From an uncultured Sphingomonas sp. (lineage in GTDB: Bacteria > Pseudomonadota > Alphaproteobacteria > Sphingomonadales > Sphingomonadaceae), in contig NZ_CALMAW010000009.1 in NCBI RefSeq assembly GCF_937859915.1, positions 1 to 49,242 of the forward strand: a stretch of 49,242 bases of DNA, given 5' to 3'. The notes under the pieces are model-generated. The model ran no database searches. It saw only the letters and a program-made list of their open reading frames with translations, and was not told where the DNA came from. The translations under genes and the position numbers were made by a program. Of the stretch, positions 16,554 through 24,809 are shown one piece after another (positions within the stretch are counted from its first letter, which is position 1; each line of letters begins with the position of its first letter).

Positions 16554-17476
16554 TGCGCGAGGGTGCGGCCGATCCCGGCCTCTATGATTTCCGCCCCTAT
16601 CGCGATCGCGCCAGGATCGCCTGGCCCGAGGGCAAGACCGTCGCGGTGTGGGTGTCGCCCAATCTCGAATATTATGAGATCGACCCCGCCGCCAATCCGC
16701 ACCGCAAGAGCTGGGCGAAGCCGCATCCCGACGTCGTCGGCTATGCGCATCGCGACTATGCCAATCGCGTCGGCCATTGGCGGATGGCCGAGGTGATGAG
16801 CAAGCACGGCTTCCCCGGCTCGGTCAGCCTGTCGGTGGCGCTGTGCGATCACATTCCCGAGGTCGTGCTCGATGCCAATGCGCGCGGCTGGGAATTCTTC
16901 AGCCACGGCATCTACAACACGCGCTATTCCTACGGCATGGACGAGCGCCAAGAGCGCGCGATCATCGAGGATTCGATCCGCACCGTCCGCGATCTCACCG
17001 GCCAGACGATCAAGGGCTGGCTCGCCCCCGCGCTCACCCACACGCCGCGCACGCTCGACCTGATCGCAGAATACGGCCTGACCTACACCTGCGACCTCTA
17101 TCATGACGACCAGCCGGGCCCGGTGCATGTCGCCGACGGCCGGCTGATCTCGATGCCCTACAGCCTCGAGGTCAACGACCATTATGGCTTCTTCGTCTAC
17201 AATATGAGCCCGCGCGACTATGCCGACACGCTGATCCGCCAGTTCGACCGCTTGGCGGCGGAAGGCGAGCGATCGGGCACGGTGATGTGCATCCCGCTCC
17301 ATTCCTATCTCATCGGCCAGCCGCACCGCATCGGCGCGTTCGAGGAGGTGCTGCGCCACATCGCGGCGGACGGTCGCGCCTGGATCACCCGCTCGGGCGA
17401 CATCGCCGACCATTTCCTCGCCAACGACTATGACGCCGCCGTCGCCGACGCCGCGCGCTACGCAAGGGCCGTCTGA
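16553..17476 (+). CDS. PuuE/NodB-type hydrolase 1 (cyclic amide/imide or allantoinase-like)
   Basis: The 307-residue protein is annotated by family as polysaccharide deacetylase, but it resembles the allantoinase (PuuE) and cyclic-imide-hydrolase branch. It has an early NLEYY segment, GWEFFSHGIYN with the metal-binding His, an E-R-rich helix (DERQERAIIEDSI) and LHSYLIGQPHRIGAF near the end. There is no signal peptide, so it is cytosolic and unlikely to act on polysaccharide. It is coupled (TGATG) to an amidase upstream and a paralogue downstream, consistent with opening a ring whose amide product the amidase then cleaves. Confidence 0.88.
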   Translation: MREGAADPGLYDFRPYRDRARIAWPEGKTVAVWVSPNLEYYEIDPAANPHRKSWAKPHPDVVGYAHRDYANRVGHWRMAEVMSKHGFPGSVSLSVALCDHIPEVVLDANARGWEFFSHGIYNTRYSYGMDERQERAIIEDSIRTVRDLTGQTIKGWLAPALTHTPRTLDLIAEYGLTYTCDLYHDDQPGPVHVADGRLISMPYSLEVNDHYGFFVYNMSPRDYADTLIRQFDRLAAEGERSGTVMCIPLHSYLIGQPHRIGAFEEVLRHIAADGRAWITRSGDIADHFLANDYDAAVADAARYARAV

Positions 17477-18399
17477 TGGCGCTCGATCCCGCCTATCTCG
17501 AATACCCGCGCCGCGCGCGCGGGATGGATCACGACCTCTACGGTTACTCCAACCTGTTCGAGCGGCCGCCGGTCGTCTGGGCCGGCGGCAAGACGGTCGC
17601 GGTGCCGATCGTGGTCAGCCTCGAATGGTTTCCGATCGTGCCGGAGGACAAGCCGTTCCGCGCCCCCGGGCACATGCAGACCGCCTATCCCGACTATCGC
17701 CACTATACCTCGCGCGAATATGGCACGCGAGTCGGCTTCTACCGGCTGCTCGACGCCTTCGCCAAGGTCGGCGCGCGCGTTTCGGTCGCGACCAACGCCG
17801 CGATCGCGGAGCGCTACCCCTCGGTGATCCGCGAAATCGTCGCCGCCGGCCACGAGATCGTCGCGCATTCGACCGACATGAACGGCACGATCGCGACCGG
17901 GCTCGACGAGGCCGACGAGCGCGCGCTGATCGCGGCGTCGCTCGACACGCTCGAGCGCGTCGCGGGCGTCCGCCCGACCGCCTGGGCGTCGATCGCGCGC
18001 TCGCAGAGCTGGAACACGCCGCGGCTGCTCGCCGAGGCCGGGGTCCGCACGATGCTCGACTGGGTCAATGACGATCTGCCCTATCGGATGGACACGCCAA
18101 GCGGCGGCATCGTCAACCTGCCGCTCAACCACGAACTGTCCGACCGGCAGATCATCACCGTCCAGCAGCAGTCCGCCGAAAGCTATGCCGAGCAGATCCG
18201 CGACGCCTTTGGCTGGCTCGACGGCGAGGCGCAGCGCTATGGCGGGCGGATGCTGCCGCTGCACGTCACCCCCTATGTGATGGGGCTGCCCTACCGCATC
18301 GGCGCGTTCGAGGCGCTGCTGGCGTGGCTCGCGGCACAGCCGGGCGCGGCGTTCGAGACGGTGACGGCGGTGACCGAGGCGGTGTTTCCGGCCATTTGA
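17476..18399 (+). CDS. PuuE/NodB-type hydrolase 2, diverged paralogue
   Basis: This 307-residue paralogue is of the same length as the gene before it and is coupled to it by TGATG. It keeps the SLEWFP and HEIVAHSTDMNG segments. The C-terminal signature reads LHVTPYVMGLPYRIGAF, so the His of P-H-R-I is replaced by Tyr and the HPH/HSY element is altered. It may have a shifted specificity or be a non-catalytic partner of hydrolase 1, since allantoinase-like enzymes are oligomeric. It ends the operon; a palindromic repeat follows. Confidence 0.87.
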   Translation: MALDPAYLEYPRRARGMDHDLYGYSNLFERPPVVWAGGKTVAVPIVVSLEWFPIVPEDKPFRAPGHMQTAYPDYRHYTSREYGTRVGFYRLLDAFAKVGARVSVATNAAIAERYPSVIREIVAAGHEIVAHSTDMNGTIATGLDEADERALIAASLDTLERVAGVRPTAWASIARSQSWNTPRLLAEAGVRTMLDWVNDDLPYRMDTPSGGIVNLPLNHELSDRQIITVQQQSAESYAEQIRDAFGWLDGEAQRYGGRMLPLHVTPYVMGLPYRIGAFEALLAWLAAQPGAAFETVTAVTEAVFPAI

Positions 18400-18421
18400 A
18401 ACGGCGTCTTCCGTCTCTATC

Positions 18422-18511
18422 CGTCATCCCGGACTTGATCCGGGATCCATAGACGCGGCGCGCAATATCCGGGCGCCGCGTCTATGGATTCCCGCCTTCG
18501 CGGGAATGACG
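18422..18511. repeat. Palindromic intergenic repeat, copy 3
   Basis: The left arm CGTCATCCCGGACTTGATCC...CATAGACGCGGCG and the right arm CGCCGCGTCTATGG...GCGGGAATGACG pair along nearly the whole length. This is the best-preserved palindrome in the window. It lies between two convergent operons (ending at 18399 and 18536), where it may also act as a bidirectional transcription barrier. Confidence 0.85.
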
Positions 18512-18535
18512 CGGAAGGGTGGCTAGGCGCGGCCC

Positions 18536-19699
18536 TCAGACCGCGACCGTCCCCGCGTCATAGGCGAACAGGCCCAGCGTCTCTTCGTTGCGCAGCTTGG
18601 ACATGCCGAACAGGTCGGCGTCGTCGCCCTGCATGCGGTCGGCGTTGTCGTTGGACTCCTTCTGGATCATGCTGGTGCGCGCGATCCGCGCCGCCTCGTA
18701 GCGGGTCAGCGCCTCGGGCAGCGTGTCGGCCGCGTCGATCGCGCGCGCGAGCACGAGCGCATCCTCGATCGCGCTCGAGGCGCCCTGGCCGAGGAACGGC
18801 GTCATCGCGTGCGCGGCGTCGCCGAGCAGCGTGATCCGGCCGTCGATCGACCAGCTCTTCAGCGGGGTCCGCGCGTTGATCGCCCATTTGTAGAGGTTGG
18901 TCTCGTCGGCCGCCGCGATCAGCTGCTGGACGGGCGCGCACCAGCCCGCAAACAGCGTCTCGAGCTCGGACCGCTTGGCGGGGATCGTCCAGCCGTCGTC
19001 GCTCCAGCCGGGCTGGCGGCCGAAGAAGACGAGGTTGAGCAGCGTGCCGCCGCGTAAGGGGTAGAAGACCGCGAGCCGGCCCGGGCCGATGAAATTGCCC
19101 GGATTGTCCGCCAGTTCGCGCAATTCGGGCGTCACCGGTACCAGCGAGCGGAAGGCGATGTGGCCGGTGAAGTGCGCGGGCGCCGGCTCCTGCAGCAATC
19201 GCACCACCGACTTGAGGCCGTCCGCGCCGACGACGAGATCGCCCGTCGCCACGGTGCCGTCGGCCAACGTCAGATGCGCGCCGTGCGTGTCGGCCGAGAC
19301 CGCGGTCACCGGCGACGAGAGATGCAGCCTGCCGCCCAGCGCCTCGACCGCCGCGACCAGGATCACGTGCAGGTCGGCGCGGTGCGCATAGACATAGGGG
19401 GCGTGATAGAGGTCGCGCATCCGCGTGCCGCGATCGAGCGCCATCAGCACGCGCCCGTCCTGCCAGTGGCGGACCTGCTGGCGCACCGGCTCGACCGATG
19501 TCGCCTCGATCTGATCGGCGATGCCGAGATGCTGCATCACGCGCATCGCGTTGGGCGCGAGCGTGACGCCCGCGCCGATATCCGCCCACGCCCTGGCCGA
19601 CTCGAACACGTCGACGGCGAAGCCGCGCTGGAGCAGCGCCAGCGCAGCGGTGAGACCGCCGATGCCGCCGCCGGCGATCAGGACGTGCGCGGGCTTCAT
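18536..19699 (-). CDS. FAD-dependent aromatic monooxygenase (NicC/salicylate-hydroxylase type)
   Basis: This 387-residue class A flavoprotein monooxygenase shows the FAD motif AGGGIGGLTAALAL, the DG motif VVGADGLKSVVR and the GD motif LLGDAAHAMTPFLGQGA. Length and motifs match 6-hydroxynicotinate 3-monooxygenase, salicylate hydroxylase and 3-hydroxybenzoate hydroxylases. It probably hydroxylates an aromatic or heteroaromatic acid using NAD(P)H and O2. The start at 19699 overlaps the stop of hydrolase 3 (ATGA). The in-frame upstream extension lacks family resemblance and was dropped. It is the last gene of a three-gene leftward operon. Confidence 0.92.
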   Translation of the reverse strand: MKPAHVLIAGGGIGGLTAALALLQRGFAVDVFESARAWADIGAGVTLAPNAMRVMQHLGIADQIEATSVEPVRQQVRHWQDGRVLMALDRGTRMRDLYHAPYVYAHRADLHVILVAAVEALGGRLHLSSPVTAVSADTHGAHLTLADGTVATGDLVVGADGLKSVVRLLQEPAPAHFTGHIAFRSLVPVTPELRELADNPGNFIGPGRLAVFYPLRGGTLLNLVFFGRQPGWSDDGWTIPAKRSELETLFAGWCAPVQQLIAAADETNLYKWAINARTPLKSWSIDGRITLLGDAAHAMTPFLGQGASSAIEDALVLARAIDAADTLPEALTRYEAARIARTSMIQKESNDNADRMQGDDADLFGMSKLRNEETLGLFAYDAGTVAV

Positions 19700-20625
19700 G
19701 CCTGCGGCTGACCGTCGAGCTGGCCGGGGATGTGGCTCTCGTGATTCTGGAGATACCAGTTGGCGATCTCCTCGCGCGTCGCCCACCAGACGCCCGGCAG
19801 CGACTTGGCATGGTCGATGAATTCGCGCAGCGCACGGATGCGGTGCGCGCGGCCCGAGACGTGCGGGTGGAGGCCGACATTCATGATCCGGCCGGTCTTG
19901 GCGCCCTCGGCATAGAGCACGTCGAGCTCCTCGATCAGCGCCTGTGAAAATTGATCGGTGGTGAAATTCTTGCGGGTGATGAAGGTGAAGTCGTTGATCT
20001 CGTTCGAATAGGGCACCGATACGATCGGGCCGTGCGGGGTCTTCAGCAGATAGGGCTGATCATCGTTCATGATGTCGCAGTAGAAGGTCGCGCCATATTC
20101 GGCGAGGATGTCGGCGGTCTGCAGCGTGCCGCGCAGCGACGACGACAGCCAGCCCTTCGACTTGCGGCCGGTGAACTTCTCGAACTGGTCGAGCGTGCGC
20201 ATCACGATCTCGCGCTCCTTGGCGGGATCGCCCGCGAAGTTGGTGAGCAGCTCGCCCTGCTCCCAATTGTGCGTGAGCAGCTCCCAGCCGCGCTCCAGCA
20301 CCGCGTCGGTCATCGCCTTGCGGCGGTCGAAGGTGACCGCATTGGTGGTGCACGACGCCTTGACGCCGAGCTCGTCGAACAGCTCGAACAGTCGCCAGAT
20401 GCCGACCCGCTGGCCATATTCGCGCCAGCTGTAATTGGGGAAATCGGGGGTGTTGCCGGGCAGGATGTCGGGCAGGATCGACGGGCCGCCGGCATAATAG
20501 GGCTTGTCGGTATCCTTGACGAGATCCCAGGTCTCGAGATTGAAGGTCAGGATCAGCGCGACCCGCGCCCCGTTCGGCCAGATCAGCGGCTGGCGGGCGG
20601 GAAGGGGGATATAGTCATAGTCCAT
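19696..20625 (-). CDS. PuuE/NodB-type hydrolase 3
   Basis: This 309-residue paralogue of the two hydrolases at 16.5-18.4 kb is in a different operon. It has NLETWDL, GWELLTHNWEQGEL and the complete C-terminal signature LHPHVSGRAHRIRAL, the most canonical of the three. The PuuE/cyclic-imide-hydrolase branch contains cytosolic C-N hydrolases. It lies between the maleate-isomerase-like gene (23 bases upstream) and the flavin monooxygenase (ATGA overlap downstream). The ATG at 20625 begins MDYDYIPLPARQP and has AAGGA upstream. Confidence 0.88.
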   Translation of the reverse strand: MDYDYIPLPARQPLIWPNGARVALILTFNLETWDLVKDTDKPYYAGGPSILPDILPGNTPDFPNYSWREYGQRVGIWRLFELFDELGVKASCTTNAVTFDRRKAMTDAVLERGWELLTHNWEQGELLTNFAGDPAKEREIVMRTLDQFEKFTGRKSKGWLSSSLRGTLQTADILAEYGATFYCDIMNDDQPYLLKTPHGPIVSVPYSNEINDFTFITRKNFTTDQFSQALIEELDVLYAEGAKTGRIMNVGLHPHVSGRAHRIRALREFIDHAKSLPGVWWATREEIANWYLQNHESHIPGQLDGQPQA

Positions 20626-20648
20626 GGGATCGTCCTTCGCGGGTCGGA

Positions 20649-21407
20649 TCAGAAGTCGGCGAGCAGGCGGCCGAAGCCGTCGCGCTGGTCGGTGATGCCC
20701 ATCGTGCGCAGGGCGTGCCAATAGGTCGCGGTGTTGATAGCGATCACCGGCTTGTCGAGCCAGAACTCGGCGATCGCGGCGACCTCGGCGAAGGCGAGGT
20801 TGGTGCCGGCTTGGATCACCGCGTCGACGCCTTCCGACACCGCGATCGCGGCGCGCTTGAGGGTCTGCTTGCTCTCGTGCGCGATCAGCATCGGGGAGGG
20901 CGATTTGAGGCCGACGAGGTTGACCACCTCATAGCCCTGATCCTCGAAGAATTTCTGCACGTTGCGGTCGCCGACCGGCATGTAGGGGGTGATGATGCCG
21001 ATCTTCCGGATCGGCTTGCCGTCGCTCTCATAGGCCTTGATCGCGGCGTCGACCGCGGTCGATCCCATGATAACCGGCACGCCGCCGGTGCGCTCGAGCA
21101 TCTTCTTGTGGAGCCGGTCGGCGCCCTCGGCACCATCCCAGAAGGTCTCGGCGGACATGCCCATGATCACGCAGCCGGGCGCCATCGACATCGACACGTC
21201 GACCGCCTCGAAGGTCGAGTCGCGGATCGTGTTGAGCATCACCATGAAGCTGTCGTCGTCGGTCACCTTGGTGTCGGGGATCGCGATGCGGCTGAAATGG
21301 TTGGTGACGCCGCGCGGCTGCATCGCGGCATATTCGGGCTCGACGCTGGTGTTGGTGGAGGGTGCCACCACCGCGAACTTCATGCGAGATCCCAATGAGT
21401 CGGTCAT
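20649..21407 (-). CDS. Maleate isomerase/arylmalonate decarboxylase family protein
   Basis: This 252-residue protein belongs to the Asp/Glu racemase superfamily branch with maleate cis-trans isomerase (NicE) and arylmalonate decarboxylase. Family segments include PSTNTSVEPEY, MSAETFWDG, TPYMPVGDRNVQKFFEDQGY and AINTATYWHALRTMGI. One candidate catalytic cysteine is present (Cys79, MAPGCVIMG). The second position, normally within a C-T-N segment, reads QAGTNL, so the two-cysteine isomerase pair is incomplete. It is the first gene of the leftward operon with hydrolase 3 and the monooxygenase. The start at 21407 is favoured; 21383 is possible. Confidence 0.85.
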   Translation of the reverse strand: MTDSLGSRMKFAVVAPSTNTSVEPEYAAMQPRGVTNHFSRIAIPDTKVTDDDSFMVMLNTIRDSTFEAVDVSMSMAPGCVIMGMSAETFWDGAEGADRLHKKMLERTGGVPVIMGSTAVDAAIKAYESDGKPIRKIGIITPYMPVGDRNVQKFFEDQGYEVVNLVGLKSPSPMLIAHESKQTLKRAAIAVSEGVDAVIQAGTNLAFAEVAAIAEFWLDKPVIAINTATYWHALRTMGITDQRDGFGRLLADF

Positions 21408-21647
21408 CGGCGCGGTCCCTTGACGGAAGAGGGCTGGCGGTGCGGCCAGCGACAATGGCCGGACTTTCGGGCCAAAGCCGCGTGCGGCAAAGGTGCGCCG
21501 CTCGTCTCACCGCCTGGCGGAGAGGGGCGCGCAGGCGCGAAGAAGCAGCCCCGGTCATCCGACAGACGGCCATGCCGGCCCGGACGATGGCCGATCGCCG
21601 CACACGGCGTACGGTCGCGGCCACAGCCCCGCGGAGAGGACGACCCG

Positions 21648-22334
21648 ATGATCGCTACACCGGCCCTGACGGCGCTGACCGCGGGCAAGATCCTCTATCG
21701 CGGCGGCTCCGGCGCGGTGATCGGGCGCGAGCGGTTCGAGATCGCGCACCATGCCGGCGGCCATACGCTGCGCGCGCTGTGCGAGATGGACGACATCGCC
21801 CTGCTGCGCGACGTGACGGTGTCGCTCGACCCGGCCTGGCGTCCGCTCGACGCCTTTTGCCGGATCAGCCGTGCGGGCGTCGTCGAGGCGACGACCTGGT
21901 TCGGCGTCGAGGACGATGCGGTGCGCGTCGAGGGCTTGGTCGCCGGCAAGCGGATCGGCCAGTCGCTGCCGACCGACGCCCGCTGTGCCTATCTCGGGCT
22001 GCACCCGCTCCAGGGCGACGCGCTGATCGTGACCCAGCGCGCCGAGGACGCGCCCGGCGCCTTCCGCACGGTGCAGGGGATCACCAACTCGATCTCGCCC
22101 AATGGCGACGTCGGGCTCGACGGGGTGCCGGTCGCGATCGACGTGGCGTTCGTCGGCCATGAGCCGATCGTCGTCGCCGCCGGCCGCTTCGAGGCGCGCC
22201 GCTATGCGCTGCGCTGGAGCCCCGAATGGCCGCCCGCCGACGTCTGGGTGCGCGCGCACGACTGCGTCTTCCTCAAGATGCAGTGGAGCCTGATCGACAA
22301 TTGGTACGAGCTCGCCGAGCTCGACGAACGCTGA
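21648..22334 (+). CDS. Conserved protein of unknown function (228 residues)
   Basis: I do not recognise this protein. It looks like a soluble, mainly beta-strand protein without signal peptide, rich in Trp near the end (WSPEWPPADVWVRAHDC and MQWSLIDNWYEL). The ATG at 21648 follows GGAGAGGA. It is divergent from the maleate-isomerase-like operon (240 bases away) and is followed after 14 bases by a VOC-family gene. The pair may act together on a pathway intermediate. Nothing visible indicates a catalytic role. Confidence 0.75.
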   Translation: MIATPALTALTAGKILYRGGSGAVIGRERFEIAHHAGGHTLRALCEMDDIALLRDVTVSLDPAWRPLDAFCRISRAGVVEATTWFGVEDDAVRVEGLVAGKRIGQSLPTDARCAYLGLHPLQGDALIVTQRAEDAPGAFRTVQGITNSISPNGDVGLDGVPVAIDVAFVGHEPIVVAAGRFEARRYALRWSPEWPPADVWVRAHDCVFLKMQWSLIDNWYELAELDER

Positions 22335-22348
22335 CCGAAGGACCTGCC

Positions 22349-22852
22349 ATGACCGACCGCATCTCCGCGCTGATCCGCGGCACCATCTTCGTCCGCGACC
22401 TCGACCGGGCGACCGCCTTCTATCGGGCGTTGGGGCTGACCGAGACCTATTATGAGGGCGTGCTCGAAGACGCCTCGGCGAGCGGGATCATCGGCTATGC
22501 CGAGCCGCTGCCGCTGGCGGTGCGGATCGTCAAGCGGCCGGGCCCCAATTACGGGATGATCGGGCTGTTCAAGATGGACGACGGCCTCCATCCGGAGACG
22601 GTGCCGCTGGCGACCGGCCCGGCGCGCGTCGGCGAGGTCGCGCTGGTCTTCTATGTCGGCTCGATGGCCGATGCGATGGCGGCGGCACGTGCCAATGGCG
22701 CGACCTATGCGCCCGAGCCCGGGATCTTCGTGATGGCGCACCGCCAGCAGGCCGAGGTGTGCATCCGCGACTGCGACGGCGTGCTGCTCAACCTGGTCGA
22801 GACCGACCCCGCGCAGCAGGAGCGGACGCGCCCGGAGCTGGACTATAGCTGA
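22349..22852 (+). CDS. VOC (glyoxalase/bleomycin-resistance) family protein
   Basis: The 167-residue protein has the paired beta-alpha-beta-beta-beta fold signature of the vicinal oxygen chelate superfamily. It starts with GTIFVRDLDRATAFYRALGL and ends with a second module closing in CIRDCDGVLLNLVE, where the Glu is a typical metal ligand. Possible roles include an extradiol dioxygenase-like, isomerase or glyoxalase reaction; the family does not allow a choice. It follows the unknown 228-residue protein by 14 bases, so both are probably co-transcribed. Confidence 0.88.
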   Translation: MTDRISALIRGTIFVRDLDRATAFYRALGLTETYYEGVLEDASASGIIGYAEPLPLAVRIVKRPGPNYGMIGLFKMDDGLHPETVPLATGPARVGEVALVFYVGSMADAMAAARANGATYAPEPGIFVMAHRQQAEVCIRDCDGVLLNLVETDPAQQERTRPELDYS

Positions 22853-22888
22853 TCATCATGCGCCCCCGCTGCGCGCGGCAGGAGGTGT

Positions 22889-24465
22889 CTACAGCCCGAG
22901 CCCGCCCGGCGACAGTCGCCCGTCGGGATCGGTCTGCGCCTTGATCGCGCGGACCAGCGCCAGCGGCGCCTCGCCCAGCCGGGAGGCATAGGGATAGGCC
23001 TTGCCGAGCTGGAAGTTGGTCGCGCCATGGGCGACGAACAGCGCGATCATGTCCGCCTTGAACTGGTGAACATAGGCGCGGGCCTCGGGATTGTCGGGGT
23101 AGGTCGGCAGCCCGGACAGATAGTCGGCCGGTACCACAGCCTGGTGATAGGGCTGCTGGACGTCGGGCCAGTAGATCGCGATCTCGTAGAGGAAGCCGCT
23201 CGATCCGATCGTCGCGAACATCCCCCCGGTCCACACCCCCAGCGCCTTCATCGTCTCCGCACGCGCGGCGTAGAAGGCGTCGAGCGCGGCATGGAAGGCC
23301 TGGACGTTGGCGTGCGGCAGGATGCCGTGCAGCGGCACCCAGCGCTCGCCGGCGGGGCCGAGCGTGTTGAAGAAGGGCGCGAACGGCATGCCGCGCACCA
23401 CCGCCGCCACGGTCGCGGGGATCTCGCGACCGTGGCGGCGAGCAGTTCGCGGATCCGGTGCAGCCGCGCGCGCGCCTCGGCATCGTCGAAGCCTTCGACG
23501 ATATAGTGCACCATATAGGCAGAACCCGAGATTGCCTTGCGCGCGGAGACTGCGGCGCGCGCGACCTGCCGGAGGCCCGCGACCAGCGAGGGCGAGCTCT
23601 TGATGATCGACAGCGCGATGCCGAGCGCGGCGCCGGCGCGATCCTGCCGGGCGATCTGGCCCTGCGACAGCGCGGCATCGAGCGCGAAGTGCGAATCCTC
23701 GATCCGCTCCTGCGACACGCGGCGCATCGCTTCGTGCATCGTTGCGAAATCGGGGAAGGCGAAGGAGATCGGCCGGTGCGCCGCACGGCTCCTGAGCAGC
23801 GGCAGCGTGATCCGCGCCTTGATGCCGAGCGTCCCGCAGTCGCCGGTGAACAGCCCGGTCAGATCGGGGCCGAAATGGCGGGTGAAGGGGAGGTTGCCGG
23901 TGGCGGCGGCCGCGCCCGTGCTGAGCAGCGACCCGTCGGCGGTGACGATGTCGAACGACAGCGCCGATTCCGCCGAGATGCCGTAGGCGCCCGAGCCGTG
24001 GCTCACCGAATTCTGCGACATCGATCCGCCGACGGTCGCCTTGAGCCCCGAGAAGGGACCCCAGAACGGCGTGCGCAGCCCGTGCCTGGCGAGTTCGTCG
24101 CGCAGATGCGCCCAGGTGACGCCGGCCTCGACCGTCACATAGCCGGCCTTCGGATCGATCGTGACGATGCTGTCGAGGCCGCCCAGGTCGAGCAGGACAT
24201 GGCCCTCCTCGCGCGGCAGATAGCCGTCGGTATAGGAGGCGCCGCCGCCGCGGATCGACAGCGGCGTCTGGGTCGCGGCGGTCGCGCGGACCACCGCCTG
24301 CAGTTGCTCGACCGATCCCGGCCGCACCACCGCGAGCGGGGCGGCGAGCTTGCGGTACACGTCCTCGGCGTAGGGCTGCATCGCCGCGCCGGTCAGCACG
24401 TTGGCGGCGCCGACGATCTCGGTCAGCGCGTGCAGCAGGTCGGGACGGTCGAGCGTGATCGTCAT
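22889..24465 (-). pseudogene. FAD-linked oxidase (VAO/4-cresol-dehydrogenase type), interrupted by a frameshift
   Basis: Two reading frames together make one complete FAD-binding oxidase. The N-terminal part (24465 down to about 23430) carries the FAD domain (RGGGASYTDGY, GPFSGLKATVGGSMSQNS). The C-terminal part, in another frame (about 23420 down to 22889), carries the substrate domain and the family ending (T-DPDGRLSPGGLGL). Adding one base near 23,420-23,430 would give a 525-residue protein, the usual family size. The break lies inside a perfect 16-bp hairpin (23402-23440), so a sequencing or assembly error is possible. Relatives oxidise p-cresols, vanillyl alcohols or 6-hydroxynicotine-type substrates. 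Confidence 0.85.
23402..23440. repeat. Perfect 16-bp hairpin at the oxidase frameshift
   Basis: Bases 23402-23417 are exactly complementary to 23425-23440, with the 7-base loop GGGATCT. The reading-frame break of the FAD-linked oxidase lies in or next to this loop. The arms are part of the coding sequence (Ala-Ala-Thr-Val-Ala and Ala-Thr-Val-Ala-Ala on the minus strand). Confidence 0.9.
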
Positions 24466-24809
24466 CCGACCGCGATCTCGGCGATCACCGAGGAATAGCC
24501 TTCGCCGGTCTCGGCGGCGGCGGCCTCAGCGGCCTCCTTGCGCATCAGGTAGAACATCCGGTCGAGCATCGCCTGGCGGCGCGCTTCGCGCGTCTCGAGG
24601 GCGGTCTGGTCGAGCACCAGCGCGGCGATGCCGGCGCGCAGGTCGAGGCCGTTGGTCGCGGCGACGCGCTCGATCGAGTCGACATGGTCGGCGAGCACCG
24701 AGACCTCGCTCGCCAGCACCATGATCATCGACATCATCTGGTCGAGCGCGGGCGTCTCGTAGAAATGCGGGCGCTTACCCTTTGCGTTGCGGTTCATCGT
24801 CTCGGTCAT
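24462..24809 (-). CDS. Small helical protein coupled to FAD oxidase and methyltransferase
   Basis: The 115-residue protein is predicted to be almost entirely helical, with a Met-rich segment (LDQMMSMIMVLASEVSVLADHVDSIER) and an Ala/Glu-rich tail. There is no signal peptide, heme motif or metal site. ATGA overlaps join it to the methyltransferase upstream and the FAD oxidase downstream, giving a 1:1:1 translational unit. It may be a small subunit or adaptor of one of these enzymes; that is inference from coupling alone. I do not recognise the family. Confidence 0.8.
   Translation of the reverse strand: MTETMNRNAKGKRPHFYETPALDQMMSMIMVLASEVSVLADHVDSIERVAATNGLDLRAGIAALVLDQTALETREARRQAMLDRMFYLMRKEAAEAAAAETGEGYSSVIAEIAVG

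Noticed and set aside
23402-23440. Programmed ribosomal frameshift in the FAD-linked oxidase
   Set aside because: No slippery heptamer is present, and such recoding is not known for this family; a sequencing error or real mutation is more likely.
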